64,000 bases of DNA. It comes from Atherinomorus stipes (taxonomy: Eukaryota; Chordata; Actinopteri; Atheriniformes; Atherinidae). The DNA lies in the NCBI GenBank assembly GCA_023101725.1, contig JALJCO010009116.1, positions 186,001 to 250,000 of the forward strand, read 5' to 3'. A program made the translations under genes and the position numbers. The notes under the pieces are model-generated. The model searched no databases. It was not told the DNA's origin and was given only the letters and a program-made list of their open reading frames with translations. Shown here in pieces: positions 10,849 to 22,975 of this stretch (positions within the stretch are counted from its first letter, which is position 1; every line of letters starts with the position of its first letter).

Positions 10849-12887
10849 TTGGCTTTACACCGGGTCCGTGAGTGCAGAGCAACGGCTTTGCTGTGACCTC
10901 CACGGCGTGAGCATTTGCACTGTCCGCCCGCGAGCACACAAGCTGTTGCTAGATTCGTGACATCTCGGAATCACGGGAGGGACTCCAAGATCGCCCGTGA
11001 TTCTCACCCAAATAGTTAATTTTGTCCACATGTTTGTGCGTCATGGTTTCTTATGTCACTGAAACCTTGTGGACATGGAGATGATGTCATGTTCAAATAC
11101 AATGTATGTGGAATCTTGTCATGCCAAAAAAGGTTCAAATGGGTGATATTGTGCGCGTTTTATCAGTGTACTTAATGGATCATTCAGACGTCAAGACAGG
11201 ATACAACTCTCACGATCTGCTGGTGCCTTTTATTCTGATAAATGTTGGACATCGAAGCATTTCCAGAATGAAACGACGAATGCATTTTATTTTGAATTTG
11301 GCAACTTTCTTTGTTTATTTCCGGCCCTACGGTGGAGGTGGCCTGAGACAGGCGCCTGCACTGGAACTGGCCTGACGGAGGTGGTGCTGCAGCCGGACCG
11401 TCGTGCTTAATTTGCACTTGTTCAGCAGCAGTGTACGAAATTTGATGTACCTGGGTGATAATCTGATGAGGGCTTTGAGGACCAAGGGGAGCGCACGGCT
11501 AATAGAAGACTGGAAGACACCCGACCTGTCTCCTATCTCCCTTTGAAAGGTTCCAGTGGCGAGGAATCCAGTTGTGGTGGAATTGGATTTGATCGTCCTG
11601 TTTGCTTACGGAGTTGTGGCTCTAACAAGTCACAGATTTGCAGAAGCACTGGCTGTGGTAATCTAAATCGCAACAACAACCACTCATCTGTCTCCTTAAG
11701 TAAATTTTGATGCTGTCTGAAGACACGTTCTCTTCCAAGAGCTTGCCGTGCTAAGGCACCCAAAAGAAGCAAGTCAGCCATGACGCACCTGGATTCACCT
11801 TGCTTTTACCCACTTATATAGGCTACGAGACAAATAAACGTGCAATTAATTCATTATTTAATTTAATTTTGTTTTTCTTGCAGTTTTAAACAGAAGTGAT
11901 ATCAAAAAGCATCAATGAGATACAGAAATTAACATTAAAATCAGACTTTGTGAATGAAAATAAGCTATAGTTTATAATTGGAATTTCAGAGTTACTGGAT
12001 ACATAATGCTGACATTTTTTTTTATTGTATTTTAAAAATGCACAATCGTTTGGTGAAAAACATAGGTTTGGATGACGGCATATTAATTGCGCAGGACTCC
12101 TACGTCAAGTCTGGAGCAGTTGTAAAATCTGTTCATGCCTGAGAGAAGATTAGAAATACGAAAAAATTGATGACGCGGCATTTTCTCCTAAATCACTCGT
12201 ACGAACCATTTAAGAAGGAATTTGTATGTATGAATGTTTCTTCCATGAGGTCCATTATTCATTCACTTCTCATTCATACTTGGTGATGGTAAGCTACGTA
12301 TGTAGCCACAGCTGCTCTGAGGCAGACTGACGGAAGCGTGGCTGCCATTTCGCACCTACAGCCGCTCCGACCACCACAGAGAATTCACACAAATTAATAC
12401 ACCAGTGGTGCCTCCATGAGGGAAGGGGGGTAAAAGTTTTCCAAAGGAAAAAAAAAAAAAAGGGGAGGAGATGGGATGACCTATCTTTGACGGGCCGCCC
12501 GCTACCCACAACTGCTTATCCGGGCCAGGCGCAGCGCCGCACATGGACCGATGGAGAAAAAGAAAAGTTTAAACACGAACACGCGGAGGGGGGGGTTTTG
12601 TCGTCGCTCCGGCATGCGACGAGAAAAAACCCATTATAAAGACAAGACAACACAAAAATGATTGAAGAAAAGGACGGAGAAAAGAAATCAACAACAAAAC
12701 GACACAACCAAACACACAAACGTGGACAAAATTAATCATTTGAATGAGAATCACAGACGAACTGATTTCACGGATCTAGCAACAGCTGGTGCACTCGCAG
12801 GCACTCAGTGCACGGTGTAAATGCTCGCGCCGTGGAGGTCGGAACAAAGCCGTTGCGCAACGCTCAAGGACCTGGGGTAAAGCCAGA
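10849..12887 (-). mobile_element. PIF/Harbinger element nested in hAT copy 1
   Basis: The left end ggctttacaccgggtccgtg and following ~120 bp (cacggcg, gcatttgcac, agctgttgctagattc) recur inverted at about 12765-12887, giving TIRs of about 120 bp. Between them the minus strand codes a Harbinger nuclease N-terminus (11533-11781). The hAT copy at 30450 has a shorter derivative at the same site, so the Harbinger entered the ancestral hAT element before the copies separated. The flanking TSD is not clean. Confidence 0.75.
11533..11781 (-). pseudogene. Harbinger nuclease (HARBI1-like), N-terminal fragment
   Basis: The 82-residue minus-strand frame starts with a Met at 11781 and contains ETDEWLLLRFRLPQPVLLQICDLL followed in spirit by LRKQTGRSNPIPP; this helical segment precedes the DDE domain in HARBI1 and Harbinger transposases. 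The family's full length is about 350 residues and the frame ends soon after SSPLEP. A further minus-strand stretch at 11184-11417 may preserve later decayed codons, but I could not place catalytic residues there. The protein would be inactive. Confidence 0.65.
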
Positions 12888-12890
12888 GTG

Positions 12891-14909
12891 GGCTACAGCC
12901 GTCCCAACATACAGACATAGCCGGTGCTAGCCCAAATTCCAGCTGCCATGACTCAACTAACAAACGTTGCTAAGCAATAAATGCCCGACTGTGGGGAACT
13001 ATTTCATTCTTAGTGTAAGACATCAGAAAGTTATTTGGCCCTCACAAAAATAGAAGACTTTAATTTGGACCTTCAGGGCGAGGGTTGGCCCTGTCGGTCA
13101 GTATTTCCTGATATTGAGCTACGTGCACACATTATCCATTACATACTATATTTACCCCATAATATTAACATAGCTTATGCAGCCTATGGTCTGCAAGCTC
13201 AAGAGTGGCCTCAGTTCTCCAGGGTTGAAGAAATCATCAGTGCTTGTGATGGAGGACTACCCAGCACATGCAGAGGGTTTGGCCTCAGTAGCGCTGCAGT
13301 AAGCAGTGTGCTGTGTGGATGTGACTGAATAGCTTAGATGTTCTTGCATGTGCTTGCATTTAACCTGCTTGTTTTTGTCAGGAATACCCTACAATATATT
13401 TCCTTCAACTATATTTAAGTTCACTGTACGGGGAATAAACCTGCAATTTTGTAAATTCTCAGTTAATTTCCATATATTCCCGTTAATTCCTATGGAAAGT
13501 TTCCAACTTTGAAAATTCCAGCAATTTTTCAACCCTAGAAATATGAGAAATGTAAACGGTGTTGATGCATTTGGTTGATGAGACCCCCGCATCTGAAGCT
13601 ATCAACAGATCTGCGGCTAGACCGGACTGGTGGAGGGTCTGAGTGAACCGGAGCATATTGGAGCTGAGCTCTGCCTCCTGATATTCAAATTGTGCACTGC
13701 TGGAGAGCCGCTGTGTCACTGTCAGCATTACAGGATTACCAGCTCGCTGTTTGCAATGTGCTTTCAGAGAATGTTTCACGCTGTGCAAACAAATGGGGGA
13801 TGTCGCCTTCCTGTCTGTGACACGTCTTTAAAGCAGGCTGCTGCATGCAGGATTCACACAGCCTGCTGACTGTGCGAGGCGAGGGGGACGTATGCAGGTG
13901 TCACAGCAGGTTACTTTGTAATGCGTCCATCATCTGTTGTGTAATCATTACTCATTTAAATCCTTCACAAAAAGGGTTCACAAAACATTTTGACGTTAAG
14001 GCAAGCATCCCCTTTTACTTTCAGTAAATGACGAACTTAATTTAGTCTACAACATGTTTTCATCATAGCTTTGGGAGTCATTATTTCATTTGATCTCTAG
14101 AAGGCACTGACTTAGACGTATCTAAAACTTGTGAAATCCCTCAGAAACTGCAGGTTCTGACACCCTTTTATTCCTGCTGTCTGTCCTTCTACATCCCTTC
14201 CCTCCAACCATGGCTGTACAGCATTGATTAAAGCCTCGGTCCCCTCCTCTCTCCGTTGGTCGTCTCCTCGCTGCTCTTTGTTTTACAGATACAATCCGAC
14301 TTCCAACTGACAGCCACAAACAGCAGCTTGTTAACTCCATTTAGCTGCTGTTTGGACTGCGGCTACATTACAGCCTTATCAGGAGAGTCCCTGGCACACC
14401 AATGCTGCTAATAAACTGATAACACCTCGGAGTATTGATAATGGTCTCGAACAAGCCGACAGAGTCTAGCTAACACCGATAATTGCCAACAGGATCAGGA
14501 CTGAACTTCAAGTGGGGTTTTATGTACTTTCAAACATGAATGGTGAACATGCTCGTCTAGGCTTTGAATTTCTACCAGTTTTAGACTGTTGGCACTGAAA
14601 GATCATCCATCCTGATGTTTGGACCTCTAGTTTTACATTAGGATGGGCATGTCGACACCCTGGAGTCGATACTTTGATACCAGCTAGACAAAATATAAGA
14701 ATCACTACTTTTTTGGGTATAACAATATCACTGTACAGATTCAAAACATGCAATTTGTTTGATATTGTTTTGGTATTTTGGTATGGATCTGAAATCTCCT
14801 TAGATGTTTTCTCTGCTTGATGCATGCTAATGATTTGACCCTTCTCAGACAGACCAGGAACTTAATTTAGTTCCTCGCCAAAGAATGGGTCTTACCAAAT
14901 GGGTTTTCC
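12891..14909. other. No gene recognised
   Basis: A 97-residue plus frame at 13035-13328 has no family I recognise and lacks clear splice cues. About 13390-13545 resembles a common fish interspersed repeat (ttccatatattcccgttaat, aactttgaaaattcc). Around 14638-14745 there is a 'gatgggcatgtcgacacc...gatactttgatacc' segment like the interior of the hAT MITE at 42288, without ends. Confidence 0.45.
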
Positions 14910-15110
14910 CATACCTCTGGTGACCAACTATGAGTCACCCAGAAGAAGTCATTATTTGTAGTTCTCCCTTCATCCACTAGGGGCTGCAAAACAGAGCGAA
15001 TCCCCATAGACTCCCATGTTAAAAAGACCAACTTCACAGCAGAAATAAACATGCTTACAGTCTGGTTCAAAAATCATTTTAGGTTTAATAGGTCAAGTTT
15101 ACCTTCATGT
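14910..15110. repeat. Probable dispersed fish repeat
   Basis: The block with ccactaggggctgcaaaac, ccccatagactcccatgtta and agcagaaataaacatg is a combination I recall as widely repeated in fish genomes. No second copy occurs in this window, so the call depends on recall. Confidence 0.4.
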
Positions 15111-15127
15111 CAACTGTGAGAGGGGTG

Positions 15128-15333
15128 AATTTTTTTTTTAGCTTATTACAAGCAATTATAAGTGAAATTTTCTTGATAGGTTTCTTGAGATAAGATACAT
15201 TTGTCTTAAAACAAGTTCCTATATCTCACTGAAATGTTTCTCTTTAGGTGATTTTGTCTTATATTGAGGGTGATGAGATCTATTGACTAGAAATTAGAAA
15301 AATATACTTGGTGAGATTTGTTTTTGCAGTGAA
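15128..15333 (+). mobile_element. Truncated copy of the CACTGCAAAAA MITE
   Basis: The segment ending gaaaaatatacttggtgagatttgtttttgcagtg matches the right half of the complete palindromic element at 55166-55507, including the cagtg tip and the gttcctatatctcactgaaatg-like interior. The left arm is missing. Confidence 0.7.
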
Positions 15334-16255
15334 GCGTCATTGTTCAACCAGTAAAGACAAAGGTTTCATAATAGACACCACTCTGAAGTCTGGAAGTAGA
15401 GGGGGTGAGCTCATGGAGTCATTCAGGGATGAAGACATGATCCTGAACCGGCTGCCTGTTTCTGGAAGAAAAGGCCGTAGCATTCACTAAGCTGTAATCT
15501 TTATGCTGGACAGGTTTCCATCAAAAAGTACCAGTACTACAATCTCTGGAAGGCTAATGGCGGTTTCTGAGAAGAACATGAGCAGCACTGGTCGCATAAT
15601 GGAAATTTATCTTATCTTCTACAGCCATCTGTCAAAATCTAGTGTTTAAAAGGTTTAGGTGGAGATTTCTACTTGTGTTTTCCTTTCCTCTTCACAGTCA
15701 GCCAGTGCCCTGAACATGCTGAAGATTAGATGTTTTCGGGTTTCCTTACTTGTGCTACTTTTTTAAAAATCTGCACTATGTGAAAACAAATATAATGAAA
15801 TTTGCTGCACTGAATGTTGCTCACATTGGACTGTTTATATGGAAACAAAACAAGTGGTTATAGTTTTTCTTACACATATAAGTACAACGAAAACTCCTTA
15901 ATACAACCATTCAATGGTTTATTTGTCCACTTATTGAGCTTCATTGAATTAAATTCTGTTGAATTTCATTTGATGGTGTGATTGAATGCGTCTGATGATT
16001 AGTAATGACATGTCTTACAGCTGCAGGAATAAAAAGGCATTTATTCTCCAAATATGAAGTGGAACATGACATTTATTATCGACTAATGATTGAATATCAA
16101 AATAGTTGGTGACTAATCTCATAATTGACGAATGGTTTATTGTATATAAGCTTAGTTTTTCCTCTCAGAATTGCTACTGTACCTTGCCTTGTCTGTCTTT
16201 CTGTCTGGTCCGCTTTTCTTGAATAGTTTATTGACATAAATAAACACACATACTA

Positions 16256-16325
16256 CCAGTCAAATGTTTGGACACATTTAACATTAGATTCAATGAGAAA
16301 GTGTCCAAACTTTTGACTGGTTCTG
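16256..16325. mobile_element. Minimal Tc1-type derivative (~70 bp)
   Basis: ccagtcaaatgtttggacac faces gtgtccaaacttttgactgg with about 25 bp between, and TA lies at both ends. This is the terminal repeat of a very common fish Tc1 family, reduced to its ends. Confidence 0.75.
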
Positions 16326-16356
16326 TAAATATGCTGAAATTTTTGCATGATCCGAT

Positions 16357-16616
16357 TATTTATTTTTTTTATTGATATACTTTATTCATCCCAATTAGCC
16401 AGCCAATTAGGAAATTCATTCTCTGCACTTTCACCCATCTCAGGTTGAACCTGAGAGCAGTGGGCTGCTATTTAAAACGCCTGGGGAGCAGTTGGTGGGG
16501 GGGTTGGACCTTGCTCAAGGGTCCACAGTGGTTCACGCGAGCGCAGTGTTGGGGACTCAAACCCGGGTCAGCCACGCCAAAGCCCGCGACATTTACCACT
16601 ACGCTATCCACTCCCC
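16357..16616 (-). repeat. tRNA-derived SINE
   Basis: Read on the minus strand, a tRNA-like head contains A-box TAGCGTAGTGGT (16606-16595) and B-box GGGTTTGAGTCCC (16564-16552), spaced as in Pol III promoters. A body with agcagcccactgctctc follows, then an A-rich tail ending aataaaaaaaat at about 16357. Head, body and tail in order make this a SINE. I cannot assign a named family. Confidence 0.75.
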
Positions 16617-16619
16617 ACT

Positions 16620-18155
16620 TTTGTCCTCTTTTGATGATTACTCAACTTATCAACAAAATAACTAATCAATTATCAAAATAATCGTTTGTTACAGACCAAA
16701 TTATCACACAAACATACCAATCCATGAAAGTAATTTGCATTTGAGTACTTATTTACACATGTGACTTTAGGTATCAACTAATTCTTGAGAAAATTTTACC
16801 AAATCAAATCACAATGTAATAAATCACATCATTAGAAAGTTGAAGCAAATATGCTCTGCCTGCGAGCCAGAGTTTTTACTTTTTCTCAACTGTGTTTAGA
16901 TGATAGAAGGAGTTAATTAAAAGCATTTCTCGTGAGCTAACACTGTGATTTTGTACAGTGTGTGCTACACGAGGATGAAGCCAGTGCAATTAGTTATCCT
17001 CCGTTAAAGAACTAATTACATTTGCAGTTCTTTGTGTTTGACTTTCGTGATGAGCTTGTGTAAAATTAGGTGAATCAGCAGTGGGGGCTGTACTTTAGTG
17101 TAGACAGGTGAACAATCTCTCACAAACAGAGGGTACACATCCCTTATTAGGGCACACTGACACGAGTCGTGCTCCATAAATCTGCAAACTGGTTTGCACC
17201 AGAGCAGATCTACAACCTTGTTAGTGTTGTGTGGAGAACTGAGCTACGGAAGAAAGGTCCCGAACCCACTTGTACAAGTAATCAACCAGGTCTGTGGTTG
17301 CTGTGCACAGACAGGAGCTTGGGTTGCCAAGTCTTGCAGGGGCGCAGAGAAAATGAACCCATAAAAAATAGATTACAGAGATAAGTCTCCTCCAGGTTAA
17401 ATATGGATTTTAATCATAAATATGTCATCACAGCATCATGCCAGCTGAGGTATATACCCCCCCCAACTCTGAAAGCATTCACCACCTTTTAAAACCTTCT
17501 TTTATTAGACTAAGATTAAAAGGGGTTAAGATCATCACCTGTTTTTTCACGTATCCAGTTTCCCGTAATCTTTTTAAAATCTGGAGTCCCCCAATTGGGG
17601 CACTTGGAGAGTAGATGGTGCCAAACTGGGCCAGAATTGCCATTTTGGAGCACTTGTCTTCATCAGAGTTGGCATTTACAGATATAGCGTTCATATTTTG
17701 TACTATCATTTCATAAAGTTTCAGAGCTACAGCTGTATCACTCATAAGCGATATACATGTACATATCCATGTGTTCTCCAAAAGTATTGAAATAGATAAG
17801 CAGATGAATTGTGGTTACAGAGATATATTCATTTATTTAAGTGCAAGCAATTTTCAAGCAGAGGTCCAACAAATAGGCCTGGGGCTCAGTAGTGATGACA
17901 CATCAGTATAAACTATTTTGTGTAGCTGATATTGCTGCATGTGTCAATTCTCAAAAGAAAAAAATGTCACTTTTTACAGTGGGGGATTGTTGTGACACGC
18001 TAGACCTCCCACTTCAGTAAAAGGTTGGATGTAGTAATGATATGCAGCTTTACCCAGAGACCATGTTGACTTCATTTTGATTGGCTACACATTATTTAGC
18101 AATAACCTTACTTTGAAAAAACTAGGTTGCGGTTGGAGTTTGCTAAAGGCTATCT
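16620..18155. other. No gene recognised
   Basis: Minus frame 17479-17781 (100 residues, MENTWICTCISLMS...) is the only longish frame. It has plausible composition but no family I recognise, no splice signals I trust and no conservation data, so it is left uncalled. Confidence 0.4.
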
Positions 18156-18163
18156 GTAAGGAA

Positions 18164-19540
18164 TAGGGATGAGCCAAGTCGGATAAAGCATTTTTGACGA
18201 GTACGAGCATGATACGAGTAAAACTCATCCATATCTGTGCTCGTGCTGAAGGAGAATCCTTATTTGATAACTGGCTGTCTGCACGCTCTGTGATTGGCCA
18301 GTCACACACAGCACCCACCTCCCTACACAGACACACATCTCTGCAGAGAGCTGTACTGCGCTCTCACGCACACACAGACAGTGATTGATCTCTGCTTGGC
18401 TTGGCTCGTGCTCACGTTGCTCTCTTTTGTACTCCTTACATTTTCTTCAGCTCATCTTTATTTCTGTTTGTATGATATTTAAAGTTACTTAGTGAACTTC
18501 TTTCATTACGTACACGGAGCATTTGACAAGATAGAGCTGAAAATAAAGTTGTTTTGAGTACGAAAACTTGTTCATTCATACTTCGTAGTTCATAATTTCC
18601 AACTGGATGCATTGTATGCACTCAAAAATATTCATGTTATGATTTTATATAAAAAAAAACTACAACCTGTAAATAGTTCCTTTGCTATTGTGATCAAAAA
18701 CATTGAATCTCGACTCTGAGGCTGTTCAGTAAATAGTTATCACATAAACAACAAATCAGGAAACTTCTGATCAATTCATATCAATTTCAGACTTAAAATA
18801 ATGTGCAGATTTAAGCCCCATCCAGTTCTGTTCAAACCACACCCACTCCCGGTTTAAGCCCCACCCACTCCGAGTACAGATACAGATCATTTAAGGCCCT
18901 TTCAGATAGGACGCGTTTTTCGCTTAGTTTACCGCGGGGTAGGGCGCAGAGTCGGCGAAAGACACAGCGGCAGCGAGCACGTCAGGCACGCGTTGCTAAG
19001 CGACAGACCAGGAAGTGTTTCCTCCCCGGCACGCTTCGTTGTGAGAGATGTACCTCTCGTCATCGCAGCAAAGAGCTTTGCTCCAAGGGAGGAGGAGGAG
19101 ATCAGCAGCAGATAAAAGGGTGGGGGTCCACCTGATCCTGATAACAAGGCAGAACGTGGGGAGTTCAGGCTCGTCCGGGAGCTGCATTCTTTCACACAGA
19201 CCGCTTCCAGGTTTACTTCAGGCTGAACAAGGACCACTTTTTTCCCTGAACTGGCCTCTCCTATTGGACGCGCTAGGATGTCGTCACAGCGCGCTGTGCC
19301 CGACCTGAAAATGTTCACCCGAGCGCAGCGGCGTGAGCGCCACCGCGACGGCATGCGCCCACCTTGCGCGCCGCGGTGCTCCGCGGCATGGCGGAACGCG
19401 CTGCCGCGGCGGTACCACATACACAATGAATGGGTTTGCCGCCGTCCTCTTGCGCTTGCCGCGTTCTATCTGAAAGGGCCTTTAGATGGCTGAACAAATA
19501 CAGATACAGTTACAGAAAGTGGTGTACTCGCTCATCCCTA
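18164..19540. mobile_element. hAT-type element with TAGGGATGAGC ends
   Basis: The left end tagggatgagc (18164) and right end gctcatcccta (to 19540) are inverted repeats. Flanks gtaaggaa (18156-18163) and gttagcaa (19541-19548) match at 6 of 8 positions, fitting an aged hAT duplication. It has no transposase and contains a Harbinger-like MITE at 18894-19481. Confidence 0.75.
18894..19481. mobile_element. Harbinger-like MITE, AGGCCCTTTCAGATAGGACG ends
   Basis: The tips aggccctttcagatag and ctatctgaaagggcct are inverted repeats, flanked by TTA (18891-18893 and 19482-19484), the usual PIF/Harbinger target duplication. The interior is GC-rich with no transposase; the 165-residue minus frame here is a by-product of that GC content. 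A second, left-truncated copy interrupts the hAT transposase at 55800-56285. Confidence 0.8.
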
Positions 19541-19559
19541 GTTAGCAACATGGGCACTT

Positions 19560-19608
19560 CAGACAGTGAACTGTGTTTATCAGACAGTGAACTGTGTTTA
19601 TCAGACAA
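19560..19608 (+). repeat. Two-copy 24-bp tandem repeat
   Basis: cagacagtgaactgtgtttat occurs twice in a row. Confidence 0.8.
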
Positions 19609-20317
19609 GACAGCATTTAGAAAATAAATAAACGTAATGGCAAGACTGTGGTTGTCTCCTTCAGTGTTGCTGCAGAAGTTTACTGTTAAAACCATTTGAT
19701 CAAAAACTCAGACCTGAATTAATCCATGTTGAATGCAGTCAGACATGCTACTGGTGTATCAGCTCAGCTGCGGAGGAGGGGGGGCAGAGTGGACAGAGAG
19801 GGGCGGGGGCCCCAGCGGACCAAGACCAGCAACTTTTAATAAATGTCATCAGTCATAGCAGTTTGACTTTTAGAGTTCATTATAACTGACCTCATTTTAA
19901 AAGTAATTATGGGCGTGTCTTTATGTGAGACCTGTGTCTGAAATGAATGAAACCCGTCTAGATCCGGGACCGTCAGGCAGAGATGGGGACTCGGGTCCGG
20001 GATTCGGACTCGAGTCCGGGATTCGGACTCGAGTCGCACTTAAGTCACATTCACCAGACTTCAGACTCACCTCACACTCGTAAATATTAAACAAACAAAA
20101 TAATGTAAATGTTTTTCCCCCCTCATGATCTCTGTCTGATCTCCTGTCTGTGTGTGACTGCTGTCATTCTCCCAGACTGCACTAACGTAACGTCACACAG
20201 ACGCTCCCACACGTGCACTCAATCAAAACAACGGGAACGCCAGTGAAGAGCGTGATGCCGCATATCAGTGCATCGCTGTAACTTTGAGTATTAAAAACTT
20301 TATAAAAGTGACAAATA

Positions 20318-20399
20318 TGTGAGCATCAAGCTGCAATGTCTGTGGTCTAAAACTCCGGGACACTGGATTCCCCACATCCACCTTAAACACACCTGGACA
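20318..20399 (+). pseudogene. BED-type zinc-finger exon remnant
   Basis: The frame CNVCGLKLRDTG, then TSTL, resembles the Cys-Cys and helix start of a BED finger, which would continue with a His-containing helix. A 2-bp loss in the aacacacctgg region shifts out of that helix just before an AG/gttagt donor at about 20400. ZBED fingers are the usual N-terminal domain of hAT transposases, which fits the host element. Only about 27 residues remain. Confidence 0.5.
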
Positions 20400-21001
20400 G
20401 GTTAGTCACTGTGAAAGCTTCATGTTAGCAGCTAGCCTGTTAAAGCTGGATTAGCAACGAGCTTAAATTAATTAAAATGTTGAGCCTTTTTCAGGAATAA
20501 AATCAATATTTTCTGCACTCAGCTCACACAGTCAGATTAAGCATTGAAACGTTTTTAGCTCTAGTGCAGGATCACCAGCAGAGGACACTGTCCTGCAGGT
20601 TTGGACAAGTTAACCTGTTGCAACACACCTGAGTCAAATTACAGGGAGTGCAGAATTATTAGGCAAATGAGTATTTTGACCACATCATCCTCTGTATGCA
20701 TGTTGTCTTACTCCAACCTGTATAGGCTGAAAGCCTACTACCAATTAAGCATATCAGGTGATGTGCATCTCTGTAATGAGAAGGGCTGTGGTCTAATCAC
20801 ATCAACACCCTATATCAGGTTTATTAGGCAAACAGAATTATTAGGCAACTTAACAATAAACAAATATATACCCATTTCAAGTATTTATTTTCACCAGGGA
20901 AACCAATATAACAGCTCAACATTCACAAATATACATTTCTGACATTCAAAAACAAAAAAAAACAAACATAACAATATAGCCACCTTTCTTTGCAAGGACG
21001 C

Positions 21002-21980
21002 TCAAAAGCTGCCATCCATGGATCCTGTCAGTGTTTTGATCTGTTCACCATCAACATTGCGTGCAGCAGCAACCACAGCCTCCCAGACACTGTTCAGAGA
21101 GGTGGACTGTTTTCCCTCCTTGTAAATCTCACATTTGATGAGGGAACACAGGTTCTCTATGGGGTTCAGATCAGGTGAACAAGGAGGCCATGTCATTAGT
21201 TTTTCTTCTTTAGACCCTTTCTTGCCAGCCACGCTGTGGAGTACTTGGATGCGTGTGATGGAGCATTGTCCTGCATGAAAATCATGTTTTTCTTAAAGGA
21301 TGCGGACTTCTTCCTGTACCACTGCTTGGAGAAGGTGTCTTCCAGAAACTGGCAGTAGGACTGGGAGTTGAGCTTGACTCCATCCTCAACCCGAAAAGGC
21401 CCCACAAGCTCATCTTTGATGATAGCAGCCCATACCAGGACCCCACCTCCACCTTGCTGGCGTCTGAGTGGGACTGGAGCTCTCTGCCCTTTACCGATCC
21501 AGCCACGGGCCCATCCATCTGGCCCATCAAGACTCACTCTCATTTCATCAGTCCATAAAACCTTAGAAAAATCAGTCTGAGACATTTCTTGGTCCAGTCT
21601 TGACGTTTCAGCTTGTGTGTCTTGTTCAGTGGTGGTGGTTTTTCAGCCTTTCTTACTTTGGCCATGTCTCTGAGTATTGCACACCTTGTGCTTTTGGGCA
21701 CTCCAGTGATGTTGCAGCTCTGAAATATGGCAAAACTGCTGGCAAGTGGCATCTCGGCAGCTGCACGCTTGACTTTTCTCAGTTCATGGGCAGTTATTTT
21801 GCGCCTTGGTTTTTCCACATGTTTCTTGTGACCCTGTTGACTATTTTGAATGAAACGCTTGATTGTTCGATGATCACACTTCAGAAGCTTGGCAATTTTA
21901 AGAGTGCTGCATCCCTCTGCAAGATATCTCACTATTTTCTTTTACTTTTTGGAGCCTGTCAAGTCCGTCTTCTGACCCAT
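21002..21980 (-). pseudogene. Tc1/mariner transposase, frameshifted
   Basis: Start MGQKTDLTGSKK at 21980 runs into an in-frame TAA after 12 codons. The frame then resumes with the paired helix-turn-helix (YLAEGCSTLKIAKLLK, DHRTIKRFI) and a basic linker KPRRKI. The catalytic domain follows after a frame change near 21560: WTDEMRVSLDG carries the first Asp and IFMQDNAPSHA the second. After another shift near 21200, WPPCSPDLNPIENL carries the Glu. By my count about 37 residues separate the second Asp from the Glu across the shift, longer than the 34 of classical Tc1. All catalytic residues survive but one stop and two frameshifts disable it. Confidence 0.88.
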
Positions 21981-22037
21981 TTTGCCAAAGGAAAGGAAGT
22001 TGCCTAATAATTATGTTTGCCTAATACAGCTGATTGG

Positions 22038-22755
22038 CCCTCCCCCGGCCCCTTCCTCCCCTCCCTCTCCGTTGCGTCCGGGAGGCGCATATTAAGGGCC
22101 GTCCCAAACCGTGTAGGGTGGAGGGCGAGTGGACTGTTCAGCCTCAATCCGCGAGTCTGCATCAGTGCAGACTCGCCAGAATTTTGCAGGAGGTGCAACG
22201 GCTAAATGGAGGAGGAAACAGTCATGCTCCACACATGGGTTCCGCACGTGTCATGCATGTTTGTCATTACTGACAGAAAAACATGAATGAAGTTGTTTTA
22301 TGGGGTAAAAAAAAAAAAAAGATGACAGGTGCACAGGTTTTCATCAAACCACTGGCGCTCATGGAAGGGAATGTTTGAGCAGGAAAAGAGGATTATAATC
22401 CTCCCATTGGCATAATGATAATAATAACGATGATGATGATGATAAGGATAAATGATCATTCGAAGTAATAATAATTTTATCATTTATTTAATTGTTTAGG
22501 ATCATGACTATTATTATTTATTTAAAATAAAATCTCATTCTTTACACATGAGTGTGAGTTAGTATTTCCACACAGTTTTTTTTCACGGGGGTGTTTTAGT
22601 TACCATGGCGATGACTGCTTTCCTTTTCCAGTTGGGGGAAGAGGGCATCTCTGTTCTCATTTAACACCCTCCACCTGCAATCAAGGCGCTCTACAGCTGC
22701 AAGTGTGACTTCATTGGGAGTGACACTCGGTAGTTAAGGGGGGTAGTGTGGGGGG
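22038..22755. other. ~715-bp unidentified insert in the Tc1 element
   Basis: Comparison with the left TIR predicts that gcctaata...ctgat should join directly to atagggtgttgatg. Instead, C-rich sequence (ccctcccccggcccc), a block containing ttaagggccgtcccaaaccg, AT-rich sequence with a (GAT)n run near 22430, and ggtagttaagggg lie between. TTAA words occur near both sides (22093 and 22733) but the tips next to them are not clear inverted repeats. Confidence 0.5.
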
Positions 22756-22975
22756 GGTGAATAGGGTGTTGATGTCATTAGACCACACCCCTTCTCATTA
22801 CAGAGATGCACATCACCTGATATGCTTAATTGGTAGTAGGCTTTCAGCCTATACAGCTTGGAGTAAGACAACATGCATAAAGAGGATGATGTGGTCAAAA
22901 TACTCATTTGCCTAATAATTCTGCACTCCCTGTATACATGCATTTACTCACCGGTAACATTTCTGCATCTGCCCT

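Larger units (their letters stand above)
8690..12890 (+). mobile_element. hAT element, copy 1, truncated on the right
   Basis: It starts with cagtggttaaagtgggattt, the terminal repeat of the intact copy at 30450-34316. Collinear segments, inverted relative to that copy, are 8690-9027 (matches 34316-34100 and 32675-32560) and 10066-10850 (matches 32250-31360). The same Harbinger element lies at the same internal position in both. The far end (cccactttaacccctg) is absent after 12890, so the copy is truncated or rearranged. No hAT transposase is visible, so both copies are probably non-autonomous. Confidence 0.8.
20642..22932 (-). mobile_element. Tc1/mariner-type element with long (~170 bp) TIRs
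   Basis: cagggagtgcagaattatta at the left recurs inverted at the right (22913-22932), and similarity runs inward for about 170 bp on each side. TA flanks both tips. Minus-strand transposase fragments lie at 21002-21980, and short inner repeats (aattattaggcaa words) occur at 20823-20848 and 22001-22026. About 715 bp (22038-22755) interrupts the junction with the right TIR. It sits inside the hAT element 19978-23405. Confidence 0.9.

Noticed and set aside
13035..13328. 97-codon plus-strand frame
   Set aside because: No recognisable motif and no supporting signals; kept only as a note in the gap entry.
17479..17781. 100-codon minus-strand frame
   Set aside because: Plausible composition, but no family, no splice signals and no second line of evidence.
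18929..19426. 165-codon minus-strand frame
   Set aside because: It lies across a GC-rich Harbinger-like MITE and its repeated copy in the hAT transposase; no recognisable domain.
22093..22736. TTAA-flanked piggyBac-type MITE
   Set aside because: TTAA occurs at both ends, but the adjacent tips (gggccgtccc and, inverted, ctaccgagtg) are not inverted repeats.
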